Assembly: GCF_902497855.1 (NCBI RefSeq)
Contig: NZ_CABVHU010000001.1
Span: 124,001-188,000, forward strand
DNA length: 64,000 bases
Direction of reading: 5' to 3'
DNA from: Pseudomonas fluorescens
GTDB lineage: Bacteria; Pseudomonadota; Gammaproteobacteria; Pseudomonadales; Pseudomonadaceae
A program made the position numbers and the translations under genes. The notes below the pieces were generated by a model that saw only the letters and a program-made list of their open reading frames with translations, had not been told where the DNA came from and searched no databases. Positions 60,876-64,000 of this stretch are shown piece by piece (the stretch's first letter is position 1; every line of letters starts with the position of its first letter).

Positions 60876-62549
60876 ATGGACGACTATTACGACCTGGGTA
60901 CCTACAGCCGCGCGATGACTACCGGTTCGCCCCAGGCCCAACGCTGGTTCGATCGCGGATTGCTATGGTGCTACGGCTACAACCACGATGAAGCCATCCG
61001 TTGTTTTCGCAAGGCGATCGAACACGACCGCGATTGCGCAATGGCTTACTGGGGCATCGCCTACGCCTCGGGCCCCAACTACAACAAGCGCTGGGATGCC
61101 TTCATCGAACAGGAGTTGAAAGAGGCCGTGGCCCAGGCCCGGCTGGCGACACAAGCTGCGCTGGCGCATATCGACAGCGCTTCGCCGGTGGAGCAGGGGC
61201 TGATCCGGGCACTGGAGCAACGCTACCAGGCCAACCAGGCGACGAGCCTTGAGCAACTCTTCAGCTGGAACGATGCCTATGCGGCGTCCATGCGCGAAGT
61301 CTATCGGTCCTTTGCCGATGATCCGGACGTCGCTGCGCTGTTTGCCGAAGCCCTGATCGACCGCACGCCCTGGCTGTTGTGGGACCTGCGCAGCGGGCAA
61401 CCGGCAGCGGGTGCCGACACCCTCGAGGCGGTGGCCGTGCTGGAACAGGCGCTGCAGCGCATGGAACGACACGGCGACACGCCGCACCCGGGCGTGCTGC
61501 ACATGTACGACCACACCATGGAAATGTCGCCGCACCCGGAGCGGGCGTTGCGCGCCGGCGATGTCCTGCGGGACTTGGTGCCGGATGCCGGACACTTGCG
61601 CCATATGCCGTCGCACATCGACGTGCTCTGTGGCGATTACCGTGGCGCCATGATCACCAACAGCCGGGCGATCCAGGCCGACGGCAAATACCTGGAACAG
61701 GAAGGGCCGCTCAACTTCTATACCCTGTACCGCTGCCATAACTACCACTTCAAGCTCTATTCGGCGATGTTCCTCGGGCAATACCGACCGGCCCTGGAAG
61801 CCGCCGATCAGCTGCAGGCGACCATCCGCGAAGAACTGCTGCGCGTGGAACAGCCGCCCATGGCCGACTGGCTGGAAGGCTTCGTGTCGATGAAGGTCCA
61901 TGTGCAGATTCGCTTCGGCAAATGGCAGGACATCCTCGCCAACCCGCTGCCGAACGACCAGGCGCTGTACTGCGTGACCACGGCCATGCTGCATTACGCC
62001 AGGGGCGTGGCGCACGCGGCCTGTGGGCATGTCGCTGCGGCGGAAACCGAACAGCAGTTTTTCCTCGACGCCCTGACCCGGGTACCGGCCTCCCGCTACA
62101 TCTTCAACAACACCTGCCTCGATATCCTGGCGGTGGCCGGCGCCATGCTCAGCGGGGAAATCGAGTACCGCAAAGGCAACTACGACAGCGCTTTTGCCCA
62201 TTTGCGCCAGGCGCTGTCACTGGATGACAACCTGCCCTACGACGAGCCTTGGGGCTGGATGCAACCGGTCCGGCATGCGCTCGGCGCGCTGCTGCTGGAA
62301 CAGGGCAGGGTGGAAGAAGCCTTGCAGGCCTACCGCGCCGATCTGGGGCTGGACCACACCCTCAGTCGTGCGTCATGGCACATGGACAATGTGTGGAGCC
62401 TGCACGGCTATGTCGAATGCCTGAAACAGCTGGGCCGGGATGAAGAAGCGGCCGCAGCCCAGACCCGCCTCGACCTGGCGATGGCCCGGGCTGATGTGCC
62501 GATTATGGCATCGTGTTTCTGTCGGGTCGGGGAGCGTTGTTGCAACTGA
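60876..62549 (+). CDS. tetratricopeptide-repeat protein
   Basis: 557 residues, mostly helical repeats: FDRGLLWCYGYNHDEAIRCF then RKAIEHDRDCAMAYWGIAYA near residues 25-65, and later WGWMQPVRHALGALLLEQG near 461-480. No catalytic motif or signal peptide. Good GGGAGG ribosome site before ATG 60876. TPR proteins usually mediate protein-protein contacts; partner unknown. Stands alone. Confidence 0.75.
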   Translation: MDDYYDLGTYSRAMTTGSPQAQRWFDRGLLWCYGYNHDEAIRCFRKAIEHDRDCAMAYWGIAYASGPNYNKRWDAFIEQELKEAVAQARLATQAALAHIDSASPVEQGLIRALEQRYQANQATSLEQLFSWNDAYAASMREVYRSFADDPDVAALFAEALIDRTPWLLWDLRSGQPAAGADTLEAVAVLEQALQRMERHGDTPHPGVLHMYDHTMEMSPHPERALRAGDVLRDLVPDAGHLRHMPSHIDVLCGDYRGAMITNSRAIQADGKYLEQEGPLNFYTLYRCHNYHFKLYSAMFLGQYRPALEAADQLQATIREELLRVEQPPMADWLEGFVSMKVHVQIRFGKWQDILANPLPNDQALYCVTTAMLHYARGVAHAACGHVAAAETEQQFFLDALTRVPASRYIFNNTCLDILAVAGAMLSGEIEYRKGNYDSAFAHLRQALSLDDNLPYDEPWGWMQPVRHALGALLLEQGRVEEALQAYRADLGLDHTLSRASWHMDNVWSLHGYVECLKQLGRDEEAAAAQTRLDLAMARADVPIMASCFCRVGERCCN

Positions 62550-62591
62550 TGCCGCCAGCACCGCCGGGAATCAGCGGTTCTACGCAAACCC

Positions 62592-62677
62592 TGTAGGAGC
62601 CCGGCTTGCCGGCGAAGGCTGCCTCAAGCCTTGCATCGCCCATGAAAACGCCTTCGCCGGCAAGCCGGGCTCCTACA
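62592..62677. repeat. REP palindrome, copy 1 of a tandem duplication
   Basis: Arms TGTAGGAGCCCGGCTTGCCG and CGGCAAGCCGGGCTCCTACA with spacer GCTGCCTCAAGCCTTGCATC and more. The REP and about 45 bases of flank (TTTCCCATTAAATCCGGTGG, then TACGCAGG) recur about 171 bases later. Confidence 0.85.
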
Positions 62678-62762
62678 GGGTTGGGTATTTCCCATTAAAT
62701 CCGGTGGTACGCAGGTCATACGGGTCCGGCGTGTTCCACAATCCAGCGGTGCACAATTAACC

Positions 62763-62847
62763 TGTAGGAGCCGGCTTGCCGGCGAAGGCTGCCTCAAGCC
62801 TTGCATCGCCCATGAAAACGCCTTCGCCGGCAAGCCGGGCTCCTACA
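62763..62847. repeat. REP palindrome, copy 2 of a tandem duplication
   Basis: Nearly identical to 62592-62677 (one fewer C in the first arm, one change in the flank, GTTGGGTATT versus GTTGGGTGTT). The shared unit runs from the REP to about ACGCAGGTTATACGG at 62893, so the unit including flank has been duplicated in tandem, probably by slippage or recombination. Confidence 0.85.
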
Positions 62848-62901
62848 GGGTTGGGTGTTTCCCATTAAATCCGGTGGTACGCAGGTTATACGGGGCGGCG
62901 A

Positions 62902-63594
62902 TCAGGCCTCGCTGATCTTGCTGACACTGGTGACCTGTCCATTCCAGACCATCTCGTAATGCGCAGTTTGAATAACCAATAACACCGGTCGTGGCGTCAT
63001 CAGCGCCCAGCAATGACTGCCCTGCATGCGCACGGAGTTGTAGCGAATACCGGGACATCCGGCTTCCTTGACGGACCGCCCCAGACGACGGGAATCGGTG
63101 TAATCGTCAGGATCATAGACAGGATCGGTCATCGGGATGGCCGCGACGTCTTTCATCGCCACCTCGACAAAGGAACAGGACAGCCCACGGAAAACAAACC
63201 GCTCGTAGTTGAGGCTCGGCACATTCGACCAATACAGACTCTGATGATGCCGGACTTCGGCCAGCGCCGTTTCCATGGAGTCCGCCAGGTACAGCACGCC
63301 AAAACGTCCATCGCTGAACCGCGAACCCGCCGGGTTGACGTGGGTAAAAGGCGCGGTCGCGTAAGAGCAGCCAGGTATGCCGAAAGGGATCTCTGCCCGT
63401 GGAATCAACTCGAGATGGCCCACTTCATTTTTCAGGCGGGGGTTGGTCAGCGCCTGTATCTGATACAACACCTCAAACTCGTCCGCATCCGCGACATCAT
63501 CAAACAACGCAATCGGCGGAAACTTCGAATTGACCAGTCGGTAGGCCTGTATTTGCTCGCCGGCAAGCGCTGCCAGTTCGCCGAGCGTCACCAT
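62902..63594 (-). CDS. RES-domain toxin (long form)
   Basis: 230 residues, ATG 63594 overlapping the antitoxin stop by 7 bases. RES-like core: QAYRLVNSKFPP near 16-27 (the R), RFSDGRFGVLYLADSMETAL near 91-110, with the E in the following ALAEVRHH, and NSVRMQGSHCWALMTPRP near 188-205 with the Ser. Unlike the 148-residue RES protein at 51794, it has an N-terminal extension of about 70 residues. Likely NAD+-degrading toxin, a second and different system in the window. Confidence 0.8.
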   Translation of the reverse strand: MVTLGELAALAGEQIQAYRLVNSKFPPIALFDDVADADEFEVLYQIQALTNPRLKNEVGHLELIPRAEIPFGIPGCSYATAPFTHVNPAGSRFSDGRFGVLYLADSMETALAEVRHHQSLYWSNVPSLNYERFVFRGLSCSFVEVAMKDVAAIPMTDPVYDPDDYTDSRRLGRSVKEAGCPGIRYNSVRMQGSHCWALMTPRPVLLVIQTAHYEMVWNGQVTSVSKISEA

Positions 63595-63992
63595 TGCGCG
63601 CCCCGCAACACGTCAATGCGCCGAAAGGTTTCATACAGGGAAATCATATCGCCCTGGGACATGATCTCGAGCGGGCTGCGCCCATTGAAAAACTCGTTGT
63701 CGTTGGCCATCGATGGAAAGCCATAGACATTCTCAGGGTTATCGAAGACCAGGCGCAGCGCGGCATGGATGTTGAGCACAAAACTGATGCGCTGCATCTG
63801 GTCCGAGTCCAGCGCCACGGCCCAGTCGGGATCGCGCGCCCTGGCGCGGGTGTAGGTGCTGCGGGAAATGCGCAGGATGCGGCAGGCTTGATCGCTGGAC
63901 GCGGCCCACTTTTCGAGAATGCCAACCGCCGCACGCAGACCCGTCACGCACTGGCTCTTGGTGAATGCCTGTTCCTGGAGGGCGATGGCCAT
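63588..63992 (-). CDS. Xre/MbcA/ParS-type antitoxin (second system)
   Basis: 134 residues, with an N-terminal helix-turn-helix-like part (SSDQACRILRISRSTYTRAR, about 32-51) and the C-terminal ParS/MbcA region (NEFFNGRSPLEIMSQGDMIS near 99-118). Different from the antitoxin at 52237-52686, which lacks the clear HTH. Start ATG 63992 is almost at the window edge, so its operator is not visible. Confidence 0.8.
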   Translation of the reverse strand: MAIALQEQAFTKSQCVTGLRAAVGILEKWAASSDQACRILRISRSTYTRARARDPDWAVALDSDQMQRISFVLNIHAALRLVFDNPENVYGFPSMANDNEFFNGRSPLEIMSQGDMISLYETFRRIDVLRGAQW

Positions 63993-64000
63993 ATTTAACA

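Larger units (their letters stand above)
62550..62901. other. 352-base intergenic stretch made of duplicated REP units
   Basis: Almost the whole region is two copies of a REP with 3' flank (see next entries). No coding signal seen besides. It separates the TPR gene from the convergent RES/Xre pair. Confidence 0.7.

Noticed and set aside
62592..62893. Regular repeats resembling a CRISPR array
   Set aside because: Only two palindromic REP units with a duplicated flank, no unique spacers and no cas genes.

Overview
The window looks like a chromosomal segment of a Pseudomonas of the fluorescens group. The signs are high GC with Pseudomonas-style codon use, an MvaT/MvaU-type H-NS-like protein, many AraC, LysR and GlxA-type regulators, and several REP palindromes that begin with GTAGGAGC. 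No rRNA, tRNA, CRISPR array, prophage or transposase gene was found. It is almost entirely accessory catabolism, transport and regulation.

Layout. 1-5466: a broken LacI-like remnant, then a putative sugar-acid module (Ldh2-type dehydrogenase, FAH-family hydrolase/dehydratase, MFS importer, GlxA-type regulator). 5561-9924: AraC regulator divergent from a threonine dehydratase-like enzyme, an exported Rossmann reductase and a ProP-like osmolyte transporter. 10120-16324: an orphan ParA-like ATPase, a 24-residue membrane protein, a MvaT/MvaU-family protein, a LysR/quinone-oxidoreductase pair, a methyltransferase and an AraC regulator. 16419-28488: two divergent HyuA/HyuB pairs. The rightward pair lies in a visibly more A/T-rich block with a 58-residue four-cysteine protein, an HD-domain protein resembling diiron oxygenases, an NCS1 permease, a GntR/FCD regulator and a class II aldolase. 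A perfect ACTGT-N2-ACAGT palindrome occurs both between the divergent pairs and in front of the GntR gene. 28626-34283: an aromatic-type catabolic cluster (AAHS and ACS-type MFS carriers, FAD monooxygenase, DUF2783 protein, LuxR-type regulator). 34435-42111: small GFA and VOC proteins, a DUF3300/DUF2950 exported pair, and a nitrilase divergent from an HxlR regulator. 42146-51537: a LysR-controlled operon with a PotABCD-like ABC importer, an HcnABC/opine-oxidase-like amine dehydrogenase, a second DadA-like oxidase and a RidA imine deaminase. 51794-52686: a RES/Xre toxin-antitoxin pair. 52791-58760: a proline-racemase-family enzyme whose second catalytic Cys is Gly, a second PotABCD-like importer and a GlxA regulator. 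59164-64000: a GABA-type permease, a cupin remnant, a TPR protein, a tandemly duplicated REP and a second RES/Xre pair.

The most unusual region is 20744-28488. By analogy with acetone/acetophenone carboxylases and ATP-dependent hydantoinases/lactamases, HyuA, HyuB and the small zinc-ribbon protein could form a three-part ATP-dependent complex. The permease would import its substrate, the HD protein would oxidise a substrate or product, and the GntR protein would sense it. The substrate cannot be read from sequence. All homology statements are by eye and motif; no database search was run.
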